Assembly: GCA_900754475.1 (NCBI GenBank)
Contig: CAAECY010000162.1
Coordinates: 1-22,221, forward strand
Reading direction: 5' to 3'
DNA: 22,221 bases
Source: an uncultured Sutterella sp.
Lineage (GTDB): Bacteria > Pseudomonadota > Gammaproteobacteria > Burkholderiales > Burkholderiaceae_F
The position numbers were made by a program, and so were the translations under genes. Each line of letters starts with the position of its first letter. The first letter of the stretch is position 1. Below the pieces are notes generated by a model. That model had not been told where the DNA came from and searched no databases. It was given only the letters and a program-made list of their open reading frames with translations. Positions 1-7,883 of the stretch are shown here, piece after piece.

Positions 1-139
1 CCAGATTCTCCAATCCGGAAGCATTGATTAGGACAATGGCTCAACTGTTTTCTGCCGAAAAGTGACTACCGTCGTGCGTCGGCCCTGGGGCGATGCTTTG
101 GTTCGTCGCCCGCGGCTTCAGAGTGACCAGCGGTGAGGC
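1..139. other. hydG downstream flank, no gene supported
   Basis: No coding region can be supported here. On the minus strand, downstream of the hydG stop, GGGCGA (88-93) can pair with TCGCCC (106-111) across a 12-base loop, but no T-run follows, so it is not a convincing terminator. An ATG on the minus strand at 24 stays open to the window edge for only eight codons and has no good ribosome-binding site. A following hydrogenase-maturation gene could begin just outside the window, but that is a guess. Confidence 0.4.
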
Positions 140-1561
140 TTAGAAGCGGAAATCGCGCTCGCCTTCGGCGATCTTGATCAGGCGCTTTTCACTCGCGGCA
201 CGGAACTTCTCGTTGGGGATCTTCGGCAGTTCGCGTTCGATCACCTTTTCGCCCGCTTCGCGCGTCTTCGGAGACGCGTAGTCGCAGAGGTATTCCTTGA
301 TCGTCATGACGGCGTTGGCCTGGCAGTAGTTGGCGATGTCGCCGCTCTTCGCAAACTGCATGAAGCGGTCGCCCGTACGGCCGGCACGGTAGCAGGCCGT
401 GCAGAAGCTCGGGAGGTAGTTGTTTTCGAGCAACCAGCAGACGATTTCGTCGAGGGTGCGGCGGTCGCTCGTTTCGAACTGGGCCGTGTTTTCGACGTCC
501 TTGATGTCGCGGATCGTGTAGCCGCCGACGGACGTGCGGGAGCCCCCGGAAATCTGCGAGATGCCGATCTTGAGCGCTTCGGTGCGGATGCGGCTGCTTT
601 CGCGCGTCGACATGATCATGCCCGTGTAGGGAACCGCAAGGCGGATGAGGGCGACGATCTTGAGGAAGATGTCGTCGGGCACGGCATTCGAGAAGGTCGC
701 GGGATCGATGTCGTCCGCCGGGCAGATGCGCGGAACGGAAATCGTGTGCGGACCCACGCCGAAGACGGCTTCGAGGTGCTCGGCGTGCATGAGAAGGCCC
801 ACGAAGTCGTAGCGGTAGAGGTTGAGCCCGAAGAGAACGCCCAGACCCACGTCGTCGATCCCCGCTTCCATGGCACGGTCGTGGGCTTCGGTGTGATAGG
901 CGTAGTCGGACTTCGGTCCCTTCGGATGGAGTTCCGTGTAGGCTTCCTTGTTGTAGGTTTCCTGGAAGAGCTGGTACGTGCCGATCTGCGCTTCGTGGAG
1001 CTTCTTGTAGTTTTCGACCGTCGTCGCGGCGATGTTCACGTTGAGACGGCGGATTTCGCCGTTCTTGTGCTTGATCGAGTAGATGGTCTTGATCGATTCG
1101 AGGATGTACTCGATCGGGTTCATCTTCGGGTGCTCGCCCGCTTCGAGGAGAAGACGCTTGTGACCGAGGTCCTGCAGAGCGATCACTTCGCGGCGGATCT
1201 CGTCCTGGGTGAGCTTCTTGCGGATGATGTTCTTGTTCTTCGCGTGGTACGGGCAGTAGGTGCAGCCGTTGATGCAGTAGTTGGAGAGGTAGAGGGGAGC
1301 GAAGAGAACGATGCGGGAACCGTAGATGTGGTCCTTCACGGCCTTAGCCGTTTCGAAGATGCGGGCGTTGCAGTCTTCGAGTTCGCAGGCGAGGAGAACG
1401 GCGGCTTCGCGGTGGGTGAGACCCTTGAAGGTGGCGGCCTTCTCAAGAATCGACTCGATCAGGGGGCGATCGTTCTTGTGCTCGTCGGCCCAGGCCAGCG
1501 TGGCCTCGATCTCGTCGTGGTTGATGAACTCCTCGGCCTTTCGGGACTTGGGATCGTACAT
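140..1561 (-). CDS. hydG: HydG, [FeFe]-hydrogenase H-cluster maturase (tyrosine lyase)
   Basis: This 473-residue radical-SAM enzyme cleaves tyrosine and supplies CO and cyanide, as an Fe(CO)2(CN) synthon, for the H-cluster of [FeFe] hydrogenase; it works with HydE and HydF in the cytoplasm. The SAM-binding cluster motif CX3CX2C is at C96, C100 and C103 (CINGCTYC). The C-terminal motif CX2CX22C that binds the auxiliary cluster is complete at C387, C390 and C413, and this separates HydG from the related thiazole enzyme ThiH, which is also shorter. The length matches characterised HydG proteins. The start is chosen because GAGG lies nine bases before the ATG (complement of 1571-1574). HydE, HydF and the hydrogenase itself are not in the window. 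A candidate promoter and inverted repeat lie upstream near 1781-1833. The family call is very secure; an active hydrogenase in the organism is inferred. Confidence 0.96.
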   Translation of the reverse strand: MYDPKSRKAEEFINHDEIEATLAWADEHKNDRPLIESILEKAATFKGLTHREAAVLLACELEDCNARIFETAKAVKDHIYGSRIVLFAPLYLSNYCINGCTYCPYHAKNKNIIRKKLTQDEIRREVIALQDLGHKRLLLEAGEHPKMNPIEYILESIKTIYSIKHKNGEIRRLNVNIAATTVENYKKLHEAQIGTYQLFQETYNKEAYTELHPKGPKSDYAYHTEAHDRAMEAGIDDVGLGVLFGLNLYRYDFVGLLMHAEHLEAVFGVGPHTISVPRICPADDIDPATFSNAVPDDIFLKIVALIRLAVPYTGMIMSTRESSRIRTEALKIGISQISGGSRTSVGGYTIRDIKDVENTAQFETSDRRTLDEIVCWLLENNYLPSFCTACYRAGRTGDRFMQFAKSGDIANYCQANAVMTIKEYLCDYASPKTREAGEKVIERELPKIPNEKFRAASEKRLIKIAEGERDFRF

Positions 1562-1780
1562 GGTTATGGTCCTCAGGGAAATTCAAATTTTCGGCGCTCA
1601 TCCCGCTCAAACCGGCTCGAAAAGGCCGTCGGAGGCCTTCGAGTCGCGGGTCGCGCGCACGCTCGGGCCGAGGGGCTCGGTGCGATCGGCGCCCGGGGGA
1701 AGGCGCCTCGGGCGTAGACCCGCGGGATGGCGAAGGTTCGATCGTAGAGGCTCCGGGCCGTTTGCGCCATTCGAACGGCC

Positions 1781-1810
1781 GGAATATGGAAGACTTTCGA
1801 CCTAAGTCAA
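1781..1810 (-). promoter_or_regulatory. Candidate hydG promoter
   Basis: On the minus strand TTGACT (complement of 1805-1810) lies 18 bases before TATTCC (complement of 1781-1786); ATATTC or CATATT would give spacers of 17 or 16. The -35 is good and the -10 is weak. It would give a leader of a little over 200 bases before hydG. It is read by eye only. Confidence 0.4.
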
Positions 1811-1816
1811 AATAAT

Positions 1817-1833
1817 CCGTACGTAGCGTACGG
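1817..1833. promoter_or_regulatory. Perfect inverted repeat upstream of hydG
   Basis: CCGTACG (1817-1823), TAG, CGTACGG (1827-1833) is an inverted repeat with perfect seven-base arms. It sits just upstream of the candidate -35 of hydG, where an activator or repressor could bind. It does not match the FNR box (TTGAT-N4-ATCAA). It fits a dimeric regulator; which one is unknown. Confidence 0.45.
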
Positions 1834-2078
1834 GATAAGTCCCCGGAACGTTCAACCTTGCCGGACAGGGGGGTCGCTTCGGGCGGACGAAAGGTCCCTC
1901 GCGATCGCCCCGGGGGCTTCCCGAGCGGCACGACGCCCCTTCGAGCACGATTGTGCAATCCCCCGTGTAATCGGTTGTTGTATTCATGCAACTCGGGGAA
2001 AACACTGAAATTCTTATCGGACACGGTGTTCGGCGCCCGATCGGGGTGTCTTCGAGGGCTCTCGCAGACCTATGGTTT
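1834..2078. other. Intergenic stretch between hydG and the RHH gene
   Basis: No gene is supported in this part of the roughly 700-base divergent intergenic region. Short open frames exist on both strands but lack ribosome-binding sites and recognisable protein. The only symmetry noted is a ten-base palindrome, CCCGATCGGG (2036-2045), of uncertain meaning. A small RNA cannot be excluded. Confidence 0.4.
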
Positions 2079-2101
2079 ACCACTAAAAGTTTTCAAGTGG
2101 T
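2079..2101. promoter_or_regulatory. Inverted repeat, candidate operator of the RHH gene
   Basis: ACCACT (2079-2084) and AGTGGT (2096-2101) are perfect six-base arms separated by 11 bases. A second small repeat, GTCA-ACA-TGAC (2100-2110), overlaps the expected -35 region of the promoter with its -10 at 2125-2130. Ribbon-helix-helix proteins commonly bind such repeats at their own promoters, so autoregulation is a reasonable inference. Confidence 0.4.
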
Positions 2102-2124
2102 CAACATGACATTGAGAGAATTTT

Positions 2125-2130
2125 TATAAT
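2125..2130 (+). promoter_or_regulatory. -10 element TATAAT upstream of the RHH gene
   Basis: A consensus TATAAT lies in an A/T-rich island within GC-rich DNA. The position 16 to 18 bases upstream has no good -35 (CAACAT), so the promoter may need an activator or be tuned by the overlapping repeats. Transcription would begin near 2137, leaving a leader of about 130 bases. Confidence 0.55.
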
Positions 2131-2162
2131 ACGGGTCGGAGGAAGCCTGCAAATCGCCCTTC

Positions 2163-2184
2163 GAAGGGCCGCGCAACGGCCTTC
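2163..2184 (+). other. Hairpin in the leader of the RHH gene
   Basis: GAAGG(G)CCG (2163-2171) pairs with CGGCCTTC (2177-2184) around a CGCAA loop, with one bulged G. It lies between the -10 and the coding start and has no T-run after it, so it is a leader structure and not a terminator. Confidence 0.4.
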
Positions 2185-2266
2185 TCTCCGATAGAATTCG
2201 ACAAGCCCTTGATGATGAGGGCATCGATTTGTTCACAACCAACGCGTCAGGTCGGAGGATGTAAAG

Positions 2267-2521
2267 ATGACGTTTAAGCGGGATGACGAAACTCACCGCG
2301 GATACGGTAGCAGTGTTGTCAGTTGCCGTTTGCCGCTCGAACTCAAGTTCCAACTCGAGACCCTCTCTCGGGAACGCGGCATGCCGATTTCGTTCGTTCT
2401 GAAGATGTACATTGAAGAAGCGGTTCGCCGTAACGAACCCTTCTGGTGGTTGCTCGACGAGGAAGAAGAGTCGATGAACGAACCGCGCCGAAACGATCGC
2501 GCGGTCGGCGGCAACAGCTGA
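2267..2521 (+). CDS. Small ribbon-helix-helix-like protein
   Basis: This 84-residue protein has the outline of a CopG/Arc-type ribbon-helix-helix domain. A short strand (residues about 16-23, VVSCRLPL) is followed by a helix (about 24-37), a Gly-Met-Pro turn, and a second helix (about 41-54, ending EAVRRN). Such proteins bind DNA as dimers through the paired strands. The tail is acidic (DEEEES) and then polar. The start is supported by GGAGG at 2254-2258, eight bases before the ATG. It has its own -10, a candidate operator and a strong terminator, so it looks like a single-gene unit. No toxin gene is adjacent, so an antitoxin role is not supported; a regulator is more likely. The fold is inferred from pattern only and the target is unknown. 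Confidence 0.7.
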   Translation: MTFKRDDETHRGYGSSVVSCRLPLELKFQLETLSRERGMPISFVLKMYIEEAVRRNEPFWWLLDEEEESMNEPRRNDRAVGGNS

Positions 2522-2524
2522 TAA

Positions 2525-2538
2525 CGGGTTGCAACCCG
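2525..2538. repeat. Perfect 14-base palindrome after the RHH stop
   Basis: CGGGTTGCAACCCG is perfectly self-complementary. It begins four bases after the RHH stop codon and just before the terminator. It could be a protein-binding site, or a short stem that protects the 3' end of the transcript. Confidence 0.4.
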
Positions 2539-2552
2539 CGCAGTTATGCGAG

Positions 2553-2592
2553 CGGGCGGTGAGGAAAGTCTCACCGCCCGTTTGTTTTTGTT
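2553..2592 (+). terminator. Intrinsic terminator of the RHH gene
   Basis: CGGGCGGTGAG (2553-2563) pairs perfectly over 11 bases with CTCACCGCCCG (2570-2580) around a GAAAGT loop, and is followed at once by TTTGTTTTTGTTT. This is a textbook rho-independent terminator. Confidence 0.92.
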
Positions 2593-2723
2593 TGCCGACA
2601 CCCGCAGCGCCCGGGGCCGAGGGCCGATCCTCTTTGCGTGATAAAGTGAAGGCGACGATCGGGTGTTCGACCGAAGGCCCGCCAGCCCGCCCCGAGAGCG
2701 CTCGAAAAAGTGAGGAATCGATA

Positions 2724-3557
2724 ATGGCCAGCATCAAGATCAAGACGAAAATCACGTTCGACGACGAGACCGTCGACAAGTTCGTGACGTATCTGCGCGA
2801 ATCGGGAACGACGCCCGAAGCGTTCGCGACGCACGTGATCGGCGAACTCGCCCGCGTCCTCGGAAAGTCGCTCCCCGAGGGGTTCACGACGGCGGAGGTG
2901 TCGGCGCGCAAGAAGGCCGCACCCAAGCAGGAAGCGAAGTCGGAGTCGAAGTCGGAAGGAAAGGCCCGCAAGGCGAAGGCGAAAGCGGCTGAAAAGGCGG
3001 AGAAGCTCGAAAAGGCCGAGAAGACTGAAAAGGTCGAAAAGGTTGAAAAAACCGAGCAGCCCGCTTCCGAACCCGTCAAGCCCTCCAAGCCCGTTGAACC
3101 CGCCGCCGCGGTCGAGCCCGTCAAAGCGGTCAAAGCCGTCAAGGCTCCCAAGGTCGTCAAGGCGAAAGAAGCTCCCGAAGCGGTGACGGAAAAGAAGACG
3201 GAAGCCCCCACCGAAGCGCCCGCCGAAAAGCCCGCCGAAGCTCCCGTCGCGGCGCCGAAGCGGCAGGCTGCGCGTCGTACCTCGAAGCGCTCGTCGACGC
3301 GTTCTTCGACGGATGCCGCCGCCCCGATGGCAAAGGCCCCTCGGAGCACGAAGGCCGTGAAGACCGCAGCCGCCGAGCCCGTCAAGGCCCCCGAGAAGGT
3401 CGAAAAGCCCGCAACGGCTGAAACGTCCGAAGCTCCCGAAGCTCCCAAGGCTCCTGAGAAGGCCCCGGCTGCCGCGAGCGCTCGCACGACCCGAACCGCC
3501 CGAGGCACGCGCAGTAGCCGCTCGCGTACGGCTGCGGGTACGGACAAAGCGTCCTGA
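2724..3557 (+). CDS. Lys/Ala/Pro/Glu-rich protein with Arg/Ser-rich tail
   Basis: This 277-residue protein is of unknown function. Residues 1-62 look folded, with two possible helices after a KIKTKITF strand. From about 63 it is low complexity: EK-type heptad-like repeats (about 86-111, KAEKLEKAEK), then repeats of VKP, VEP, APE and EKP, and Arg/Ser/Thr clusters at about 178-196 and 252-268. The tail resembles histone H1-like bacterial proteins and could bind nucleic acid, but the N-terminus is not one I recognise. The ATG at 2724 is preferred because TGAGGA lies seven bases before it; the same frame is open further upstream to 2529 but that part crosses the previous terminator. It is closed by its own terminator. 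Confidence 0.75.
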   Translation: MASIKIKTKITFDDETVDKFVTYLRESGTTPEAFATHVIGELARVLGKSLPEGFTTAEVSARKKAAPKQEAKSESKSEGKARKAKAKAAEKAEKLEKAEKTEKVEKVEKTEQPASEPVKPSKPVEPAAAVEPVKAVKAVKAPKVVKAKEAPEAVTEKKTEAPTEAPAEKPAEAPVAAPKRQAARRTSKRSSTRSSTDAAAPMAKAPRSTKAVKTAAAEPVKAPEKVEKPATAETSEAPEAPKAPEKAPAAASARTTRTARGTRSSRSRTAAGTDKAS

Positions 3558-3572
3558 TTTTCCATTCCAAAG

Positions 3573-3607
3573 AGCCCCCGGCACGCGGTTCCCGCCCGGG
3601 GGCTTTT
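3573..3607 (+). terminator. Intrinsic terminator after the Lys/Ala-rich gene
   Basis: AGCCCCCGG (3573-3581) pairs with CCGGGGGCT (3596-3604), with an inner GCGG/CCGC stem, and is followed by a short T-run (3604-3607). It starts 15 bases after the stop. Confidence 0.88.
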
Positions 3608-3938
3608 CGCGTAGGTGATCTACTTTTCTTACACTTTTTCCTTTAGGGACGACTCGGGCGCGCGGGGAAGCGACCTCGCCCGGCCAATCCCCGAGCAGGC
3701 TCCGATTCGGCCGCTCGTCCGATCCCGGGTCCTACGGCGTCCCTTGCAAATTGCTTAAGGGAAAACGCCGAAAAAGACGAAACCGACCTTCGTCAGGACG
3801 AAGAAACGGTCCGTCGCTGTGGTAAATTGCCACATGCCTTTTTCCCGGCTTCGCGACCTCGCTCCGGGGCTCATTTTTTCTTCGAACGGTCGGGCGGCTC
3901 TCATGGCCCGCGCGCTCCGCTTTTTACGTTTTCAAAAC
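3608..3938 (+). other. Leader region of the autotransporter gene
   Basis: No other gene is supported here. CGGCGT-CCCTT (3735-3745) can fold with AAGGG-AAA-ACGCCG (3757-3770), a two-part stem with a three-base bulge. GTGGTAA-A-TTGCCAC (3819-3833) is a near-perfect 15-base palindrome directly before an ATG at 3834. I find no convincing promoter pair by eye. Alternative upstream starts in the signal-peptide frame are the GTG at 3819 and the ATGs at 3834 and 3903; none has a good ribosome-binding site. Confidence 0.45.
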
Positions 3939-6900
3939 ATGCTGAACGAACTCTCCCTGAAGAAAACGCCGCTCGTGGCGGCGCTCGGCGCCGCGCTGGC
4001 GGTCTCGGTTGCGACTCCCGTCTGGGCGGAAGAGCCCCGAGACGCCGCCTGCCGAACCCACCGCCATCGACGGCAACAAAAACCCCGATTGGCGAGTTGC
4101 CGAAGATGCTCCCTCTTACGTGGTCACGGGTGAAAACGGGATCAACGTTTCGGGCGATCGCAACGTGACGGCCCGCGGGACGGGCAGCGTTGCCTCGTCG
4201 ATGAAGGTCGAGGGTACGGGGAAATTCACGAACCAGTCCAACGCGAAGCTGACCTTCGAAGGCGGCTCCACCCTCACGATCGACCTCACGGGTTCCAGTA
4301 CGGGTGAAGACAACGCCAAGACGGGTTCCTTCGTGAACCGCGGCACGGTGACGCTCCAGAAGGGCGACCACTCGATCAAGGGCGACGCCATCGTTCAGGA
4401 AGACCCCGAAAAGAAGCTCGCGCTTCCGACGATCACGATGGGTGACGTCGTCGTGACGGGTGAAGGTGCGGTTCTCACGAACGAAAACAAGGGTTACGTC
4501 GTCAAGGTTAAGGAACCTCCGAAGGAGGAAGGGGCCGACCCCACGTACAAGGACGACACCCGCACGCTCGTTTCGTTCGATCAGCTGACGCTCGAAAAGG
4601 GCGGTCGGTTCGTGAACGCCGCCGGCGCCCGCGAAACGGGTGATGCGCTCTATCTGGCGGACTCCTCCGCGAGCGCCGAAATCAACGGCACGTCCGAATG
4701 GGATACGGTCACGATCAACCTCGACGCGCCCAAGAACGACACGGAAGAAAAGCCCGAAGGTGAAAAGGCCGCCGGCGGTCCCGCGATCGACGTGGCGACG
4801 GGCGCGAAGCTCTCCGTGACGGAAGGCCTCACGATCCGCGGCAAGGCGGAAACGAAGAAGTCGGTCTTCGGCGACATCGTCAAGGTGGGCAAGGTGGGCG
4901 AACAGCCCGAAGGTTCGACCGAGTCGCTCGTCACGATCGACGGCACGCTCGCCTTCGCCCATGAAGGGACGCTCACGCTCGCGCCCGTCGACGGCGTCGA
5001 CATCTCGGGCGTCGCGATCGACCTCGACCGCGCCTTTACGAATGAAGAACTGGGGAACGGCTCCGGCCGCGCCAAGGCGGAGAGCCTCTCCACTCTCGAA
5101 ATCTCCGGCTTCGGCGGGACGCTGACGGAAATTCCGCCCGAAACCGAAGAAGGTGAAGACGGCAATGCGGGTGACAAGGGCGACGCCGCCGCCCGCGCCG
5201 ATGGCGGCGAAGGGGCGGATGCCGAGAAGCCCACCCACACCTGGTCGGCGGCCCGCTTCGGCGCGATCTCCGTCGACGGCGTTTCGACGATCAAGCTTTC
5301 GACCGCCGCCATTGAGACGGGCAACGAAAAGCTCGACGAATCGAAGTCGGACCTCTTCTCGACGGGCGAACGCGTCGCGCTTCGCACGGGTAACTTCACC
5401 TTCACGGAAACGTGGGCGAAGGGCAAGGCCGTCGAATGGGAAAAGAAGGAAGATTCCGCTTCCGGCAAGGCCGACGGGGATGCCGGCGAGGGCGGTGACG
5501 AGAAGACCGTTCTTGAGAAGGTCGATGAAAAGCTCAGCCAGGGCGTTGCCGACTTGGTTCAGGAAATCTCGAACGCTCAGCTTCGCGTCGACGGCGGCTT
5601 CGGCGTTCTGAAGGGCGAAACCCGCACGGTGACCTTCGACTTCGACGAAAACGGGAATTTCCTTGAAAGTACGGACGGTTACGAAAGCGTTGCGAACAGC
5701 ACGAGCGAAAACGAATTCCAGAAGTCGAAGCAGAACATCCTCGTGAAGGACAGCCGCCTCCAGGCGTCGGGCCTCTACATGCAGAGCGGCTCGCTCACGA
5801 TGACGAATTCCGACGTGACGTTCGGCGTCCTTCCCTATGCGCTTAACGGTGCGGTCGAATTCCAGGCGGGTGAAAAGGGCAACTACCTCGGCCTCGGCTG
5901 GCTCCCGACGGCGGAAGAGCGTAAAGGCGTGCTTGACTACATCGCCGAAGAAAAGCTCCCGAGCAAGGCGACCGTCTTCGTCGGTCAGACGATCGTGCTC
6001 GACAAGGACGGCTCGCTCGTTCTCGGTAAGACGACCTCGACGGGTTCGGCTGCTGCCGCGGGCGAAGGCGAGGGCGACAAGGAAAAGAACAACGCTTCGC
6101 TCACGCTCGACGAGAACGCGTGGATCGTCGTCGATACGGCTTCCTTCGCGCGCGGTCCGCTCTTTGCGAGCAACCTCGAGAAGGGGAGCCTCACGATCGA
6201 AGAGGGTGCCACGATCGATGCGCGCAACCTCACGTGGGGCACGTATCAGCTCTTCGAAAACCTCGAAACGGCCGAAGGCGCGGCGAACACCGAGCTTGAG
6301 GTCGAGTTCGATTCGAAGGCTTCCGTGCAGTCGCACTGGCTCGTGAACCTTTCCGAAGCGGAAACCGACAAGGTGGAGGCCGACTACGACCCCGCCAAGG
6401 GTTGGATCAAAGTGGGTATGAAAGGTGCGGACGGCGCCCTCGACTCCTCCGTCGAAGCGCTTCACCTCCAAATCGATGCGGCCAACCTCGCGAACAACGT
6501 CTTCGTGAAGGGCGAACGCAACACGACCTACGGCGACGTCGCCTTCATCACCCGTGCGATGGGTCTTGTGGGTACGCAGATCGCGGGTCCGAAGGAATCC
6601 GCGGGTGCGTCGGCGCTTTCGACGACCGATGCCGACGGGCGCGTCTTCTTCGACGCGAACGACTTTGCGAAGACCATGAATCTCGCCACGAGCTTTGCGG
6701 CCGCCGCGGCCGTCAAGGCCCTGACGGTCGACTTCAACAGCTACACGGTCGATCAGATCGAACACCACGCCGCGACGATTCCGCACGAAATGCGCGGCTG
6801 GTGGGTGCAGCCGATCGCCTCGAAGATGAAGACGGACGACCTCGCGGCCGGGAGCCTCACCGCGGGCTACTCGCTCGATACGGTCGGGATCATGGGCGGG

Positions 6901-7626
6901 TACGACTTCACCGTCCCGAACGGCGACATCTGGGGTATTGCGGCTTCGTACCAGTCGGGCGACGCCGACGGCGAAGGCGACGTGCAGTCGATGACGACCG
7001 ACATCACCAACTACGGCTTCCACCTCTGGGCCGCCCGTCACTACGGCGACCTGAAGGTGATGGGGACGCTTTCCTACATGGTGACGGACGGCGATGCCGA
7101 CATGTCGATCGACCGCATGGGGCGTCTTTCCGCGACGGACATCTCCGCCAAGGCGTTCGCGTTCGGCGTGAACGGCGCGCTCACGAAGTCGTTCGGTCCC
7201 GTGACGATCGTTCCGCATGCAGGGGCGCGTGCCATGATGATCGACGTCGACGACATCACCGCCACTTACCAGGGTGCGGAAGCCTTCCACTTCCAGGACG
7301 ACACGAGCTGGGTCTTCGAAGTGCCGGTCGGCGCCACCTTCAAGACCGCGTTCGAATACCAGCGCTGGAACGTTCAGCCCTACGTCGACCTGACGGTGCG
7401 CGGCCGCTTCGGCGACACGGACGGCTCCTACACGGTGACGGGCGCCTCGCAGGGCGGCTCCGACACGATCGACTACGACGTGACGGGCTCCTTCGTGGGC
7501 GACGTGAAGCTCGGCTACATGTCGACCTTCAAGGACCTCAACCTCGGGATGAGCTACGGCTTCTCGGCGGGCGACGCCGGTCGCCAGAACCACACGCTCG
7601 AAGCGACGATGCGCATCGATCTCTGA
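3939..7626 (+). CDS. Autotransporter (type Va-like), signal peptide and passenger in different frames
   Basis: If the frame is joined at 4035-4038 this encodes about 1228 residues. Residues 1-30 are a classic Sec signal peptide (basic KK, then a long Ala/Leu/Val core, ending VWA). Residues about 34-940 are a cysteine-free passenger rich in Gly, Thr, Glu and Lys, with recurring GxFxNxGxVTL-like strands typical of beta-helical passengers. Acidic Glu/Gly/Asp inserts lie within it (for example near 5140-5230 and 6050-6090). From about 945 (RGWWVQP) to the end is an autotransporter barrel of about 280 residues, ending in MRIDL rather than the usual aromatic residue. The signal peptide is in the frame of 3939 and everything after 4038 is in the +1 frame. 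Read without a shift, the product stops at 4133 after 64 residues. A TTG at 4009 would start the long frame but lacks the signal peptide. tamA and tamB lie next door. The family is certain; the ligand and whether it is expressed are unknown. It could be a pseudogene or an assembly error. Confidence 0.85.
4035..4038 (+). other. CCCC frameshift site in the autotransporter gene
   Basis: The frame reads GAG-CCC-CGA-GAC. Dropping one C of the CCCC run gives GAG-CCC-GAG-ACG and joins the signal peptide (ending VWAEEP) directly to the passenger (ETPPAEP). CCC-C is the classic +1 slippage quadruplet for proline tRNA, and the zero-frame codon that follows, CGA, is often slowly decoded. One-base insertion, slip-strand variation and sequencing error are the alternatives. 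Confidence 0.8.
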
Positions 7627-7647
7627 TCGAACGTCGCTCGAACGCCC

Positions 7648-7687
7648 GACGGTCCTTTCGATGCGCCGATGCGCTCGAAGGACCGTC
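7648..7687 (+). terminator. Long hairpin after the autotransporter gene
   Basis: GACGGTCCTTTCGA (7648-7661) pairs with TCGAAGGACCGTC (7675-7687) with one bulged base, and the stem continues through GCGC/GCGC around a CGAT loop. No T-run follows, so it may be an mRNA 3'-end stabiliser or work together with the next hairpin. Confidence 0.6.
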
Positions 7688-7710
7688 GAAGGCGAAAATC
7701 ACGAAAACCG

Positions 7711-7746
7711 CGAAGCCCGACGCCCCGTGCGCCGGGTTTCGTGTTT
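7711..7746 (+). terminator. Likely intrinsic terminator upstream of tamA
   Basis: CGAAGCCCG (7711-7719) pairs with CGGGTTTCG (7733-7741) with one G-U pair, and is followed by TGTTTTC. The T-run is short, so termination may be partial. Confidence 0.6.
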
Positions 7747-7818
7747 TCGGGAAAAGCGCGGAAAGTGCGGTGTAGCGAGGTGTTTCAGAAAAGCGAACGG
7801 CCCCTTCGGTGAATCCTC

Positions 7819-7824
7819 TACAAT
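7819..7824 (+). promoter_or_regulatory. Candidate -10 upstream of tamAB
   Basis: TACAAT lies 60 bases before the tamA ATG. I see no good -35 at the right spacing. It is proposed only because a terminator-like pair of hairpins precedes it and tamA needs a promoter here. Confidence 0.35.
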
Positions 7825-7883
7825 GAGGCGGAACATTTTCTCGTCCGATTCCGCGGGAGGCGCGACGCCTCTCCACAAGTCCC

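Noticed and set aside
746..1717. Plus-strand frame of 323 codons over hydG.
   Set aside because: It is antisense to HydG, whose motifs are complete; composition is typical of a shadow frame.
2558..2574. GAGGAAAGTC resembles the conserved core of RNase P RNA.
   Set aside because: It is the loop side of an 11-bp terminator stem, and there is no surrounding RNase P fold or partner sequence.
2529..2723. Longer N-terminus for the Lys/Ala-rich protein.
   Set aside because: It would cross a strong terminator, and the ATG at 2724 has a good ribosome-binding site.
2267..3557. RHH gene plus neighbour as a toxin-antitoxin pair.
   Set aside because: A terminator separates them, and the second protein is low-complexity and lacks toxin features.
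4009..4038. TTG start inside the signal-peptide region as the real autotransporter start.
   Set aside because: The product would lack a signal peptide and could not be exported, while a perfect signal peptide sits in the adjacent frame.
3901..7593. Minus-strand open frame of 1230 codons opposite the autotransporter.
   Set aside because: It is antisense to a gene with clear domains, has an Arg/Val/Gly/His-rich composition from GC-rich codons, and shows no domain or ribosome-binding site.
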